The translations under genes and the position numbers were made by a program. Shown piece by piece: positions 7,033-14,944 of a DNA stretch of 64,000 bases. A model generated the notes under the pieces. The model had not been told where the DNA came from, did not search any database, and saw only the letters and a program-made list of their open reading frames with translations. The DNA comes from Streptomyces tuirus. Its GTDB lineage: Bacteria; Actinomycetota; Actinomycetes; Streptomycetales; Streptomycetaceae. The stretch lies in assembly GCF_014701095.1 (NCBI RefSeq), contig NZ_AP023439.1, forward strand, positions 5,258,001 to 5,322,000, read 5' to 3'. Within the stretch, counting starts at the first letter, position 1, and each line of letters starts with the position of its first letter.

Positions 7033-9131
7033 TGGGCGGTCGCCTTCTCGCTCGGGGACGGGGCGGGCGTCTGGGCCTGGATCGCGGTGATCGCGACGGT
7101 GTTCACGATGTCGGAGACCAGGGCGCCCCGGGACAGGTCGTTCACCGGCTTGCGCAGACCCTGCAGCACCGGGCCGACGGCGATCGCGCCGGCCGAGCGC
7201 TGTACGGCCTTGTAGGTGTTGTTGCCGGTGTTCAGGTCGGGGAAGATCAGCACGCTCGCCTGCCCGGCGACCTCGGAGCCGGGCAGCTTGGTCGCCGCGA
7301 CCGACGGCTCCACCGCGGCGTCGTACTGGATCGGGCCCTCGATCTTCAGGTCGGGCCGGCGCGCGCGTACCAGCTCGGTGGCCTCGCGCACCTTGTCGAC
7401 GTCGGCTCCGGAACCCGAGGTCCCGGTGGAGTACGACAGCATCGCGATCCGCGGCTCCACGCCGAACTGCTCGGCCGTGGTCGCCGACTGGATGGCGATG
7501 TCGGCGAGCTGCTCGGCGTTCGGGTCCGGGTTGACCGCGCAGTCGCCGTAGACGAGGACCTTGTCGGCCAGGCACATGAAGAAGACGGACGAGACGATGC
7601 CGGCGTCCGGCCTGGTCTTGATGATCTCGAACGCCGGACGGATCGTCGCCGCCGTGGAGTGCACCGAGCCCGACACCATGCCGTCGGCGAGGCCCTCCTG
7701 GACCATCAGCGTGCCGAAGTAGTTCACGTCGGAGACGACGTCGTGGGCGAGCTCCACGGTGACGCCCCGGTGGGCGCGCAGGGCCGCGTACTTCTCGGCG
7801 AAGGTGTCGCGCAGTTCGGAGGTGGCCGGGTCGATCAGCTGGGACTCGCCGAGGTCGACACCGAGGTCGGCGGCCTTCTTGCGGATCTGGTCGACCGGGC
7901 CGAGCAGCGTCAGTTCGCACACGCCCCGGCGCAGCAGCACCTCGGCGGCGTGCAGCACCCGCTCCTCGGTGCCCTCGGGCAGGACGACCCGGCGCAGGTC
8001 GGAGCGGGCCTGCTCCAGCAGCTTGTGCTCGAACATCATCGGCGTGACGCGGTCGCTGCTCGGCGCGGAGACGCGGCGGGCGAGGCCGGCGGTGTCGGCG
8101 TACCGCTCGAACAGGCCGAGGGCCCGCTCCGCCTTGCGCGGGGTGGCCGCGTTCAGCTTGCCCTCCATGGAGAACAGCTGCTCGGCGGTGGGGAAGCTGG
8201 TGCCGGCCACCGACAGGACCGGGGTGCCGGGGGCGAGGCGGTCGGCGAGGGTGAGGATGTGGTCGCCGGGCACCTCGTCCAGGGTGAGCAGCACGCCCGC
8301 TATCGGCGGGGTGCCGGCGCTGTGCGCGGCGAGCGAGCCGACGACCAGGTCGGACCGGTCGCCCGGGGTGACCACGAGGCAGCCCGGGGTCAGGGCGCCC
8401 AGGAAGTTCGGCAGCATGGCGCCGCCGAAGACGAAGCCGAGCACGTCCCGGGCGAGCCCGGAGTCGTCGCCCAGCACCACCTCGGCACCGAGGGCGTGGC
8501 CGATCTGCGAGACGGTCGGCGCGGACAGGGCGGGCTCGTCGGGCAGGACGTAACAGGGCACGGGCAGCCGGGAGTCGAGCCGGCCGGCGATCTCGTCGCG
8601 GTCCTCGCGGGCCACCCGGTTGGCGACCATGGCGAGGACGTCGCAGCCCAGGGTGTCGTAGGCGCGGTAGGCGTTGCGCGTCTCGGCGAGCACGGACTCG
8701 ACGGTCTGCTTGCGGCCGCCGACGACGGGGATCACGGACGCGCCGAACTCGTTCGCCAGCCGGGCGTTGAGCGACAGCTCGTCCGGCAGCTGTGTGTCGG
8801 CGTAGTCGGTGCCGAGGACCAGGACGACGTCGTAGTCCCGCGCGACCCGGTGGAAGCGGTCGACGAGGGTGGAGACCAGCTCGTCGGTGCCGGCCTCGGC
8901 CTGGAGGGCGGACGCCTCGTGGTAGTCCATGCCGTAGACGGTCGCCGGGTCCTGGGTGAGCCGGTAGCGGGCGCGCAGCAGCTCGAAGAGGCGGTCGGGT
9001 CCGTCGTGGACCAGGGGGCGGAACACACCGACCCGGTCGACCTGCCGGGTGAGGAGCTCCATGACCCCCAGTTCGACGACCTGGCGTCCGTCGCCGCGGT
9101 CGATGCCGGTCACGTACACGCTGCGGGTCAC
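7029..9131 (-). CDS. pta: Phosphate acetyltransferase (long, DRTGG/BioD-like N-terminal form)
   Basis: The 700-residue enzyme interconverts acetyl-CoA and acetyl phosphate. The N-terminal half is a P-loop-NTPase-like domain as in E. coli Pta (VYVTGIDRGDGRQVVELGV; MVANRVA), the middle is a DRTGG-type domain, and the C-terminal ~330 residues are the catalytic PTA domain (MMFEHKLLEQARSDLRRVVLPEG; SYSTGTSGSGADVDKV; LIFPDLNTGNNTYKAVQRS). The GTG at 9131 with GAGAGC upstream begins the conserved VTRSVYVTG and is preferred to upstream in-frame codons. It is the first gene of the pta-ackA pair, divergent from pfkA. Confidence 0.96.
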   Translation of the reverse strand: MTRSVYVTGIDRGDGRQVVELGVMELLTRQVDRVGVFRPLVHDGPDRLFELLRARYRLTQDPATVYGMDYHEASALQAEAGTDELVSTLVDRFHRVARDYDVVLVLGTDYADTQLPDELSLNARLANEFGASVIPVVGGRKQTVESVLAETRNAYRAYDTLGCDVLAMVANRVAREDRDEIAGRLDSRLPVPCYVLPDEPALSAPTVSQIGHALGAEVVLGDDSGLARDVLGFVFGGAMLPNFLGALTPGCLVVTPGDRSDLVVGSLAAHSAGTPPIAGVLLTLDEVPGDHILTLADRLAPGTPVLSVAGTSFPTAEQLFSMEGKLNAATPRKAERALGLFERYADTAGLARRVSAPSSDRVTPMMFEHKLLEQARSDLRRVVLPEGTEERVLHAAEVLLRRGVCELTLLGPVDQIRKKAADLGVDLGESQLIDPATSELRDTFAEKYAALRAHRGVTVELAHDVVSDVNYFGTLMVQEGLADGMVSGSVHSTAATIRPAFEIIKTRPDAGIVSSVFFMCLADKVLVYGDCAVNPDPNAEQLADIAIQSATTAEQFGVEPRIAMLSYSTGTSGSGADVDKVREATELVRARRPDLKIEGPIQYDAAVEPSVAATKLPGSEVAGQASVLIFPDLNTGNNTYKAVQRSAGAIAVGPVLQGLRKPVNDLSRGALVSDIVNTVAITAIQAQTPAPSPSEKATAQ

Positions 9132-9231
9132 GCGCGCTCTCCGTTTCGTCTCGATGGGGGGCGCAGGCCTCACACCCACCGCTGTCCAGCCGGGGGCACA
9201 AAAATCGCCCACCGAGGTGAGCAGAACCCTC

Positions 9232-9260
9232 TTGACAATACCTCTGTCGCTGGATAAGGC
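9232..9260 (+). promoter_or_regulatory. Candidate sigma-HrdB-type promoter for pfkA
   Basis: TTGACA at 9232-9237 is a perfect -35 hexamer, unusual in such GC-rich DNA; 17 bp later TAAGGC is a weak -10. The pfkA ATG is about 95 bp further downstream. Confidence 0.45.
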
Positions 9261-9354
9261 GCCCGTCAGGCCAGGGGTTCCGCGGCGGGCTGTGGAGCGT
9301 GAAACAATCGGCAGTGGCTCACCGGTGTCAACAGCGAGCAGGAGACACAGCACG

Positions 9355-10380
9355 ATGCGTATCGGAGTTCTCACCGCAGGCGGCGACTGCCCCGGCCTGA
9401 ACGCCGTGATCCGGTCGGTCGTGCACCGGGCGGTCGACAACTACGGCGACGAGGTCATCGGCTTCGAGGACGGCTACGCCGGCCTGCTCGACGGCCGCTT
9501 CCGCAACCTCGACCTGGAGTCCGTCAGCGGCATCCTGGCCCGCGGCGGCACCATCCTCGGGTCGTCCCGGCTGGAGCGCGACCGGCTGCGCGAGGCCTGC
9601 GAGAACGCCTCCGACATGATCCACGAGTTCGGCATCGACGCGCTCATCCCGATCGGCGGCGAGGGCACGCTGACGGCCGCGCGCATGCTGAGCGACGCCG
9701 GCCTGCCCGTCGTGGGTGTCCCGAAGACGATCGACAACGACATCTCCTCCACGGACCGCACCTTCGGCTTCGACACCGCCGTGGGTGTCGCCACCGAGGC
9801 GATGGACCGGCTGAAGACCACCGCCGAGTCCCACCAGCGGGTGATGGTCGTGGAGGTCATGGGCCGGCACGCCGGCTGGATCGCCCTGGAGTCGGGCATG
9901 GCGGCCGGCGCGCACGGCATCTGCCTGCCGGAGCGGCCGTTCGACCCGGCCGACCTCGTGAAGATGGTCGAGGAGCGGTTCTCCCGCGGCAAGAAGTTCG
10001 CGGTGGTCTGCGTCGCCGAGGGCGCCCACCCCGCCGACGGCTCCATGGACTACAACAAGGGCGCCATAGACAAGTTCGGCCACGAGCGCTTCCAGGGCAT
10101 CGGCACCGCCCTCGCCCACGAGCTGGAGCGGCGCCTGGGCAAGGAGGCCAAGCCGGTCATCCTCGGCCACGTCCAGCGCGGTGGTGTCCCGACCGCCTAC
10201 GACCGGGTGCTCGCCACGCGGTTCGGCTGGCACGCGGTGGAGGCGGCGCACCAGGAGCAGTTCGGCAGGATGACCGCCCTGCGTGGGACGGACATCGTGA
10301 TGGTCCCCCTCGCGGAGGCCGTGACCGAGCTGAAGACGGTGCCGAAGGACCGCATGGACGAGGCCGAGTCGGTCTTCTAG
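9355..10380 (+). CDS. pfkA: 6-phosphofructokinase, group III actinobacterial ATP type
   Basis: The 341-residue enzyme phosphorylates fructose 6-phosphate. The ATG at 9355 has AGGAG 11 bp upstream and begins MRIGVLTAGGDCPGLN; longer in-frame extension runs into the pta promoter region. Motifs include GGEGT, the catalytic PKTIDNDI and MGRHAGWIA. Glycine in the GGEGT motif (the position called G104 in the E. coli enzyme) indicates ATP rather than pyrophosphate as donor, while lysine in PKTIDND (position 124) is otherwise typical of PPi enzymes; this mixed signature is known for Streptomyces PFKs. Its stop codon overlaps that of the convergent helix-turn-helix gene. Confidence 0.97.
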   Translation: MRIGVLTAGGDCPGLNAVIRSVVHRAVDNYGDEVIGFEDGYAGLLDGRFRNLDLESVSGILARGGTILGSSRLERDRLREACENASDMIHEFGIDALIPIGGEGTLTAARMLSDAGLPVVGVPKTIDNDISSTDRTFGFDTAVGVATEAMDRLKTTAESHQRVMVVEVMGRHAGWIALESGMAAGAHGICLPERPFDPADLVKMVEERFSRGKKFAVVCVAEGAHPADGSMDYNKGAIDKFGHERFQGIGTALAHELERRLGKEAKPVILGHVQRGGVPTAYDRVLATRFGWHAVEAAHQEQFGRMTALRGTDIVMVPLAEAVTELKTVPKDRMDEAESVF

Positions 10381-11138
10381 CCGGCCTCCAGGTCGGTGTC
10401 GTCCTGGAGTTTCGTCCAGAAGTGCTCCACGATCCGGTCGAGGAAGTCCTGGCCTGCGTCGCCCGCGTCGCCGCTGCCGCCGCCCCAGCTCAGGGTGGCC
10501 GCCATGTGCCCCTGGTAGTCCTCGTGCAGTCCTTGCAGGGCGTCCTCCAGGAACCGCCGGTCCAGGGGCACGAGTTTGGCCACGGGGCGGACGTAGGCCT
10601 GCCAGCGGGTGGTGGCCGCACTGCGCAGCAGACCGCCGAGTCTGCCGTCGCGGCCGGTGACCGTGACGAAGTCGGGCAGGCCGAGCCCGAGCAGATCGGC
10701 CAGGGCGGCGGACTGGCGGTCCGTGCCGCGCCAGGAGTCGGTCTCCTCCATGTGCAGATACGCGAGCACGTCGTGCCCCACGCTCCGGGCCACGTCCTCC
10801 GGGGCTAGGCAGCGGGCGATGCGGTGTTCGCGCAGGGTGCGCGGTCGGCCGATGAGTTCGGCGGGTGAGCACCACAGCACGCCCGCGAGCGCGGTGAGTT
10901 CGGAGTTGGTCGGGGCGGCGGCCCCGCGTTCCCAGGCGATCACGTGGTCCGGGGTGATGTGGGGGTGCCCGTACGAGACGCGCATGCCGTAGGCGACGTG
11001 CTCGGGGGCCATGCCGAGGGCCGCGCGCAGCCGGCGGGCGGCGGGGGCGTTGAAGGGCGGGGTCGTGGGGGCGGACGGGGGTGGAAGAAGGGGTGGGGGC
11101 TGGCTCGGTCGGGCTGAAGGTCGGCGCACGGCCCACAA
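10377..11138 (-). CDS. Helix-turn-helix (XRE-like) DNA-binding protein
   Basis: Up to 253 residues. After a Pro-rich, poorly constrained N-terminus there are two helix-turn-helix-like units: about 35-85 (RRLRAALGMAPEHVAYG...PDHVIAWERGAAAPTNSELTALAG) and about 100-150 (REHRIARCLAPEDVARSVG). The first has the XRE WERG signature that contacts DNA. The C-terminal ~100 residues have no recognised domain. The start is uncertain: TTG at 11138 is the longest, and GTG at 11129 is possible; neither has a good ribosome binding site. The TAG stop shares CTAG (10377-10380) with the TAG of pfkA. Target genes unknown. Confidence 0.75.
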   Translation of the reverse strand: MWAVRRPSARPSQPPPLLPPPSAPTTPPFNAPAARRLRAALGMAPEHVAYGMRVSYGHPHITPDHVIAWERGAAAPTNSELTALAGVLWCSPAELIGRPRTLREHRIARCLAPEDVARSVGHDVLAYLHMEETDSWRGTDRQSAALADLLGLGLPDFVTVTGRDGRLGGLLRSAATTRWQAYVRPVAKLVPLDRRFLEDALQGLHEDYQGHMAATLSWGGGSGDAGDAGQDFLDRIVEHFWTKLQDDTDLEAG

Positions 11139-11306
11139 GCTAGGGCGGCGGGGGTGGGCTGACTACGGTCTGTTCGGCCAGGAACACGGATTGTAGGAAG
11201 CTACGGCTACCGGCGGGTTCGACCGGGGGTGAAGATCGTCTGTCGGCCGGGGTGCGGGCGGGGCGAGGGTGGCGCCGGGTCCGGTGATCATGGGCCCGGC
11301 AAGGCG

Positions 11307-11486
11307 GTGACTCCCGTGAACGGCAAGCTCAACGGGCATATGTGCGGGCGTCTCCTCGCGGCGGTGGGGCCGGACGGGGCGCCTCAGGTGTCGCGCGTGT
11401 GGGCGGACATCGAAGAGCAGTACGTCGTGGTCGACACCTCGCTGGGGCGGGTGAAGGAGGAGAACCTGCGGCGCAATCCCGCCTGA
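11307..11486 (+). pseudogene. 3'-truncated PPOX-type (flavin/F420-dependent) oxidoreductase remnant
   Basis: The frame from GTG 11307 encodes only 59 residues. The stretch LLAAVGPDGAPQVSRVWADI...YVVVDTSLGRVKEENLRRNPA matches the N-terminal beta-barrel strands of pyridoxamine-5'-phosphate-oxidase-fold enzymes, which normally run to about 130-150 residues. A TGA stop follows directly after RRNPA, where the family would continue, and nothing downstream in any frame resumes it. The start of the family (helix before the first strand) is also degenerate. The truncation lies 17 bp from a 112-bp inverted-repeat element, suggesting rearrangement. A functional short peptide cannot be excluded but is unlikely. 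Confidence 0.6.
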
Positions 11487-11503
11487 CCGGCGGGTGGTGG
11501 GTC

Positions 11504-11615
11504 GGGGCCGCGCCGGGGGGTGTCCGTCCTCGCAACGGCGCGATGGAGCTTCATACCGACCGACTGTCCGTTGACGCGCCAACCTCTGCGGGCGGACACC
11601 CCCCGGCACGGCCCC
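11504..11615. repeat. 112-bp element bounded by 23-bp inverted repeats
   Basis: Positions 11504-11526 are complementary to 11593-11615 with a single mismatch (C11511 against A11608). The 66-bp interior can form further pairs, for example GGCGCG with CGCGCC. It lies between the convergent truncated oxidoreductase and the sugar ABC operon. It could be a MITE-like insertion, a bidirectional terminator with an unusually long loop, or a structured RNA. No target-site duplication is obvious. Nothing else is seen in the rest of the 11487-11686 gap. Confidence 0.6.
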
Positions 11616-11686
11616 TTCTCGCCGTACGCGGGTGCGGGAGCGTTCCCGTCCGGGCTGCGGACCCATCGCCTCCGCCGTCGCGCTGT

Positions 11687-12514
11687 TCAGCCCTTGACCG
11701 CGCCCCCCAGGGCGAAGCCGCCTCCCAGGCGGCGGGCTATCAGGACGTACAGGAGGATCACCGGGGTCGAGTAGACGATGGAGAACGCTGCCAGCTGGCC
11801 GTACGCCACCATGCCGCGGTTGCCGAAGAAGTCGTTGATGCTGACCGAGGCCGGCATCTGGTCGGGGGTGAGCAGAAGCATGAAGGGGACGAAGAAGTTG
11901 CCCCACATCATGACGAAGGAGAACACCGTCACCACGGACACGCCCGGGCCCATCAGGGGCAGGACGATGCGGAGAAGGGACTGGAACGCCGAGGCGCCGT
12001 CGGTCCAGGCCGCCTCCTCCAGTTCTCTCGGTACGCCGTCCATGAAGTTCTTCATCAGCCAGATGGCGAAGGGGAGTTGGGACGCGGCGAAGAAGAGGAT
12101 CGTGCCCTGCATGGTGTCGATCAGGTCCACCCGCACGAAGAGCGCGTAGACCGGAACCATGATCGCCGTGATGGGCAGGCTCGTGGCGAAGAGGATCGTG
12201 AGGAGGAAGGGGCGGTTGAAGCGGGAGCGGAAGCGCGAGAGCGGGTAGGCGGCCAGGGCCGCGCAGACCACCGTGAGCAGGGTCGCGCCGCCGCACAGGA
12301 GCAGGCTGTTGAGCAGCGGCGTGAAGGTGATCTCGGGGGTGAGGATCGCGTCGAAGTTGTCGAGGGTCAGGGCGTCGGGGGTCTTCACCCTCAGGTTCGC
12401 GTGCGGGTCCAGGGCCGACAGGACCACCCAGGCGAGGGGGAGGACGAAGGCCGCCGCGACCATCAGCAGGCCCGCGTCCGCGGCCAGGCGGCGTGTCGTG
12501 CGGCGGGAGGTCAT
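11687..12514 (-). CDS. Carbohydrate ABC transporter permease (MalG type)
   Basis: The 275-residue inner-membrane protein has six hydrophobic segments and the permease EAA loop ELEEAAWTDGASAFQSLLRIVLPLMGPG, which docks the ATPase. Homology class is CUT1 MalG/AraQ-like. It starts 5 bp after the stop of the preceding permease, whose end carries its ribosome binding site (ACGGAGGTC). The operon has no ATPase gene, as is usual for Streptomyces CUT1 importers that share the common MsiK ATPase. The long upstream open frame merely reads through the other permease. Confidence 0.92.
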   Translation of the reverse strand: MTSRRTTRRLAADAGLLMVAAAFVLPLAWVVLSALDPHANLRVKTPDALTLDNFDAILTPEITFTPLLNSLLLCGGATLLTVVCAALAAYPLSRFRSRFNRPFLLTILFATSLPITAIMVPVYALFVRVDLIDTMQGTILFFAASQLPFAIWLMKNFMDGVPRELEEAAWTDGASAFQSLLRIVLPLMGPGVSVVTVFSFVMMWGNFFVPFMLLLTPDQMPASVSINDFFGNRGMVAYGQLAAFSIVYSTPVILLYVLIARRLGGGFALGGAVKG

Positions 12515-12519
12515 GCGCG

Positions 12520-13440
12520 TCAGACCTCCGTTCGCAGCAGGCGCAGGTAGAGGAGGGAGAAGAGCGAGCCGACCAGGAGCAGGAGCAGGGCGACCGCCGT
12601 GCCGTAGCCGATCAGGCTGTTCTGGAAGGCCTGTTCGTACATGAAGAGAGGCAGGGTCTGGGACCTGCCGCCGGGGCCGCCTCTCGTCATCACCCAGATC
12701 AGGCCGAAGACGGAGAGGGTCTGGAGGGTGTTGAGCATCAGGTTCGTGGCGATGGAGCGGCGGATCATGGGGAGCGTGATGTGCCACATGCGGCGCCGGC
12801 CTCCTGCCCCGTCGACCTCCGCCGCCTCGGTGATCTCCTTGGGGATCTCGTTCAGCGCGGCCGAGTAGACCAGCATCGAGAAGGCGGTGCCGCGCCAGAC
12901 GTTCGCGAAGGACACCGCCAGGATCGGGAGGGTGAACAGCCAGTTCTGGGAGGGCAGGTGGAGCCAGTCCAGGATGGCGTTCAGGGTGCCCTCGCGGCGG
13001 AAGAAGGCGTAGAGGAGGAAGCCGGCGACGACCTCCGGCAGGACCCACGCCGTGACCACGATGCCGCCGGTCAGGGTGCGCACCGGCTTCGACGCGCGCT
13101 GTATCAGTGCCGCCAGGGCGAGACCCAGCGTGTTCTGTCCGATCAGGGAGGACAGGACGGTGAACACCAGGGTCAGCCATACGGCGTTCAGGAACGCCTC
13201 GTCGCCGAAGGCCCGGGTGAAGTTGTCGAAGCCGACGAACGACTCCTGGGCCTGGCCGGTGAGCTGGAGGTCGGTGAAGGCGATGTAGACGCAGTAGGCG
13301 ATGGGGCCCGCGAGGAAGAGCAGCAGGAGGACGATCGCGGGGGTGAGGGGCAGGATCCGCACCGGCAGGCGGGGGCCGTGTACCGGGTGCTCGGCGTCGG
13401 GGGTCTTGGTCAGCCGGGGGCGGGGTGCCGTGGTGGTCAT
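12520..13440 (-). CDS. Carbohydrate ABC transporter permease (MalF type)
   Basis: The 306-residue CUT1 permease has a cytoplasmic N-terminus of about 28 residues, then six transmembrane segments, and the EAA motif EITEAAEVDGAGGRRRMWHITLPMIRRS. It is the partner of the MalG-type permease and forms the importer channel with it. Only 16 bp separate it from the solute-binding lipoprotein gene, so all three are one transcript. Substrate cannot be read from the permease; the operator upstream hints at aminosugar or N-acetylglucosamine-linked control. Confidence 0.92.
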   Translation of the reverse strand: MTTTAPRPRLTKTPDAEHPVHGPRLPVRILPLTPAIVLLLLFLAGPIAYCVYIAFTDLQLTGQAQESFVGFDNFTRAFGDEAFLNAVWLTLVFTVLSSLIGQNTLGLALAALIQRASKPVRTLTGGIVVTAWVLPEVVAGFLLYAFFRREGTLNAILDWLHLPSQNWLFTLPILAVSFANVWRGTAFSMLVYSAALNEIPKEITEAAEVDGAGGRRRMWHITLPMIRRSIATNLMLNTLQTLSVFGLIWVMTRGGPGGRSQTLPLFMYEQAFQNSLIGYGTAVALLLLLVGSLFSLLYLRLLRTEV

Positions 13441-13456
13441 GCCCGGAGGTCCTCGC

Positions 13457-14824
13457 TCACCGTTCGACCACCTGGTTGTCCGTCGCGTCCTTCAGCGCGT
13501 CCGTGTACGAGCTCGTCGCCTCCGCCACCGACGTGTCGCCCGTGGTCACGCCCTCCATCGCCTCCTGGATGGCCGTGGAGACCTTGGGGTAGGCCGGGTA
13601 GGCGGGGCGGTAGTGCGTCGTCGCCACCAGGTCCGTGAAGAACTTGATGCCGGGCTGGGCGTCGACGTAGGCGGGGTCCTCGGCGACGTCCTCACGGACC
13701 GCGATGCCCGAGTTGGCGACGTACCACTTCTGCGCGTTGGCCTTGGTCTGCATCGTCTTGACGAACTCGAAGGCCAGGTCGGGGTTGCCCGCCTTGGCGG
13801 GGATCGACCAGGTCCAGCCGCCGGACATGCTCACCTTGCCGGGCGCCTGCCCGTTCTGCGTGGGCATGGCCGCCAGGCCCAGCGTCTTCGACCACTCGGG
13901 CCACTCGTGGCCGCTGCCGGGCAGCCAGTCCTGGGGGAGCCAGGAGCCGTCGAGGGCGATGGCCAGCTTGCCCTGCGGGAGCCACTCGCCGCGGACCCGG
14001 GTCATGACGTTCGGGTCGAGGGCGTCCGAGACGTCCGGGCCGAGCTTCTCCTTGTAGACCGTCTCGACGAAGGAGAGGGCGTCCTCGAAGCCCTTGCCGC
14101 CGGCGATCCACTTCTTGGAGGTCTTGTCGTAGAGCGGGTCGGTACGGCCGTCGCCCGTGCCGTAGAGGAGCATCTCGAAGGTCTGCATGGTGGCCGCCTC
14201 GCCGACCGGTTTGCCGGTGTAGGCGTTGAGCGGGATGACGTCGGGGACCTTCTTCTTGATGGTGCGGGCGGCGGTGAGGACGTCGTTCCAGGTCCTGGGC
14301 TGCCAGTCGGCGGGGAGGCCGGCCTTCTCGAAGATGTCCTTGTTGAACCACAGGCCGCGGGTGTCGGTGCCGTCGGGGACGCCGTACGTCTTGCCGTCCT
14401 CGCCCTGGGCCGCCGCCTTCGCCGTGTCGATGAACCTGTTCCAGTCCGGCCACTTGGCGAGGTAGGGGTCGAGGGGCTTCAGATAGCCGCTGGTGATGTC
14501 GGAGTTGATGAGGAACGTGTCCTCGTAGACCAGGTCGGGGGCGGTCTTGGGGGAGCGGAGCATCTGCTGGAGCTTGGTGTAGTACTCCGAGTCCGGGGCC
14601 TTGATGGGGACGAGTTCGACCTTCTTGCCGGGGTGGGCCTTCTCGAACTGCTTCGTGATGTCCGCGAGATAGGTGTCCATCACCTTCACGGAGTTGTCCG
14701 TGGACTGTTTGAAGGAGACCTTCACGGTGTCCGGGTCGCTGCCGGATCCGCCCCCGCAGGCGGTGAGCGTGGTTGCGGCGACGGCCAGGGCGACGAGGGG
14801 GGTGAGAGCGGCGGTGGGGCGCAC
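13457..14824 (-). CDS. Extracellular solute-binding lipoprotein of a carbohydrate ABC importer
   Basis: The 455-residue protein starts at GTG 14824 behind AGGAGG. A signal peptide ends in a lipobox TLTAC-G, so the mature protein is anchored to the outer face of the membrane through Cys ~23. The fold is that of CUT1 family 1 sugar-binding proteins (DLVYEDTFLINSDITSGYLKPLDPYL; WNDVLTAARTIKKK; GKLAIALDGSW; MSGGWTWSIPAKA). It is the first gene of the three-gene operon. The exact sugar is unknown. Confidence 0.93.
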   Translation of the reverse strand: MRPTAALTPLVALAVAATTLTACGGGSGSDPDTVKVSFKQSTDNSVKVMDTYLADITKQFEKAHPGKKVELVPIKAPDSEYYTKLQQMLRSPKTAPDLVYEDTFLINSDITSGYLKPLDPYLAKWPDWNRFIDTAKAAAQGEDGKTYGVPDGTDTRGLWFNKDIFEKAGLPADWQPRTWNDVLTAARTIKKKVPDVIPLNAYTGKPVGEAATMQTFEMLLYGTGDGRTDPLYDKTSKKWIAGGKGFEDALSFVETVYKEKLGPDVSDALDPNVMTRVRGEWLPQGKLAIALDGSWLPQDWLPGSGHEWPEWSKTLGLAAMPTQNGQAPGKVSMSGGWTWSIPAKAGNPDLAFEFVKTMQTKANAQKWYVANSGIAVREDVAEDPAYVDAQPGIKFFTDLVATTHYRPAYPAYPKVSTAIQEAMEGVTTGDTSVAEATSSYTDALKDATDNQVVER

Positions 14825-14888
14825 GGCAACGACCTCCTACGGGCGCACTTCTTTGTGGCCGGGACGGCTGCGTCGTGAACCTAAGTTG

Positions 14889-14904
14889 AGTGGTCTAGTC
14901 AGGT
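14889..14904. promoter_or_regulatory. DasR/GntR-like operator (dre-like site) upstream of the sugar importer
   Basis: AGTGGTCTAGTCAGGT matches the reverse complement of the DasR-responsive element consensus (ACTGGTCTAGACCACT) at 13 of 16 positions by eye, with the complete TGGTCTAG half. It lies 65-80 bp upstream of the binding-protein start on that gene's strand, a usual promoter position. DasR is the GntR-family N-acetylglucosamine/chitin regulator; another GntR-family protein could also use it. Confidence 0.55.
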
Positions 14905-14944
14905 CAATGCGTGTGCGGGGGTTTGATCGGCGACCGGTGAACCG

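Noticed and set aside
5818..9201. Single 1127-codon acetate kinase fusion
   Set aside because: The N-terminal ~700 codons are an out-of-frame shadow of pta. Acetate kinase starts at the GTG overlapping the pta stop.
11384..11599. Minus-strand 71-codon ORF across the inverted-repeat element
   Set aside because: Its sequence runs through both the repeat arm and the antisense of the truncated oxidoreductase, has no ribosome binding site and shows no domain.
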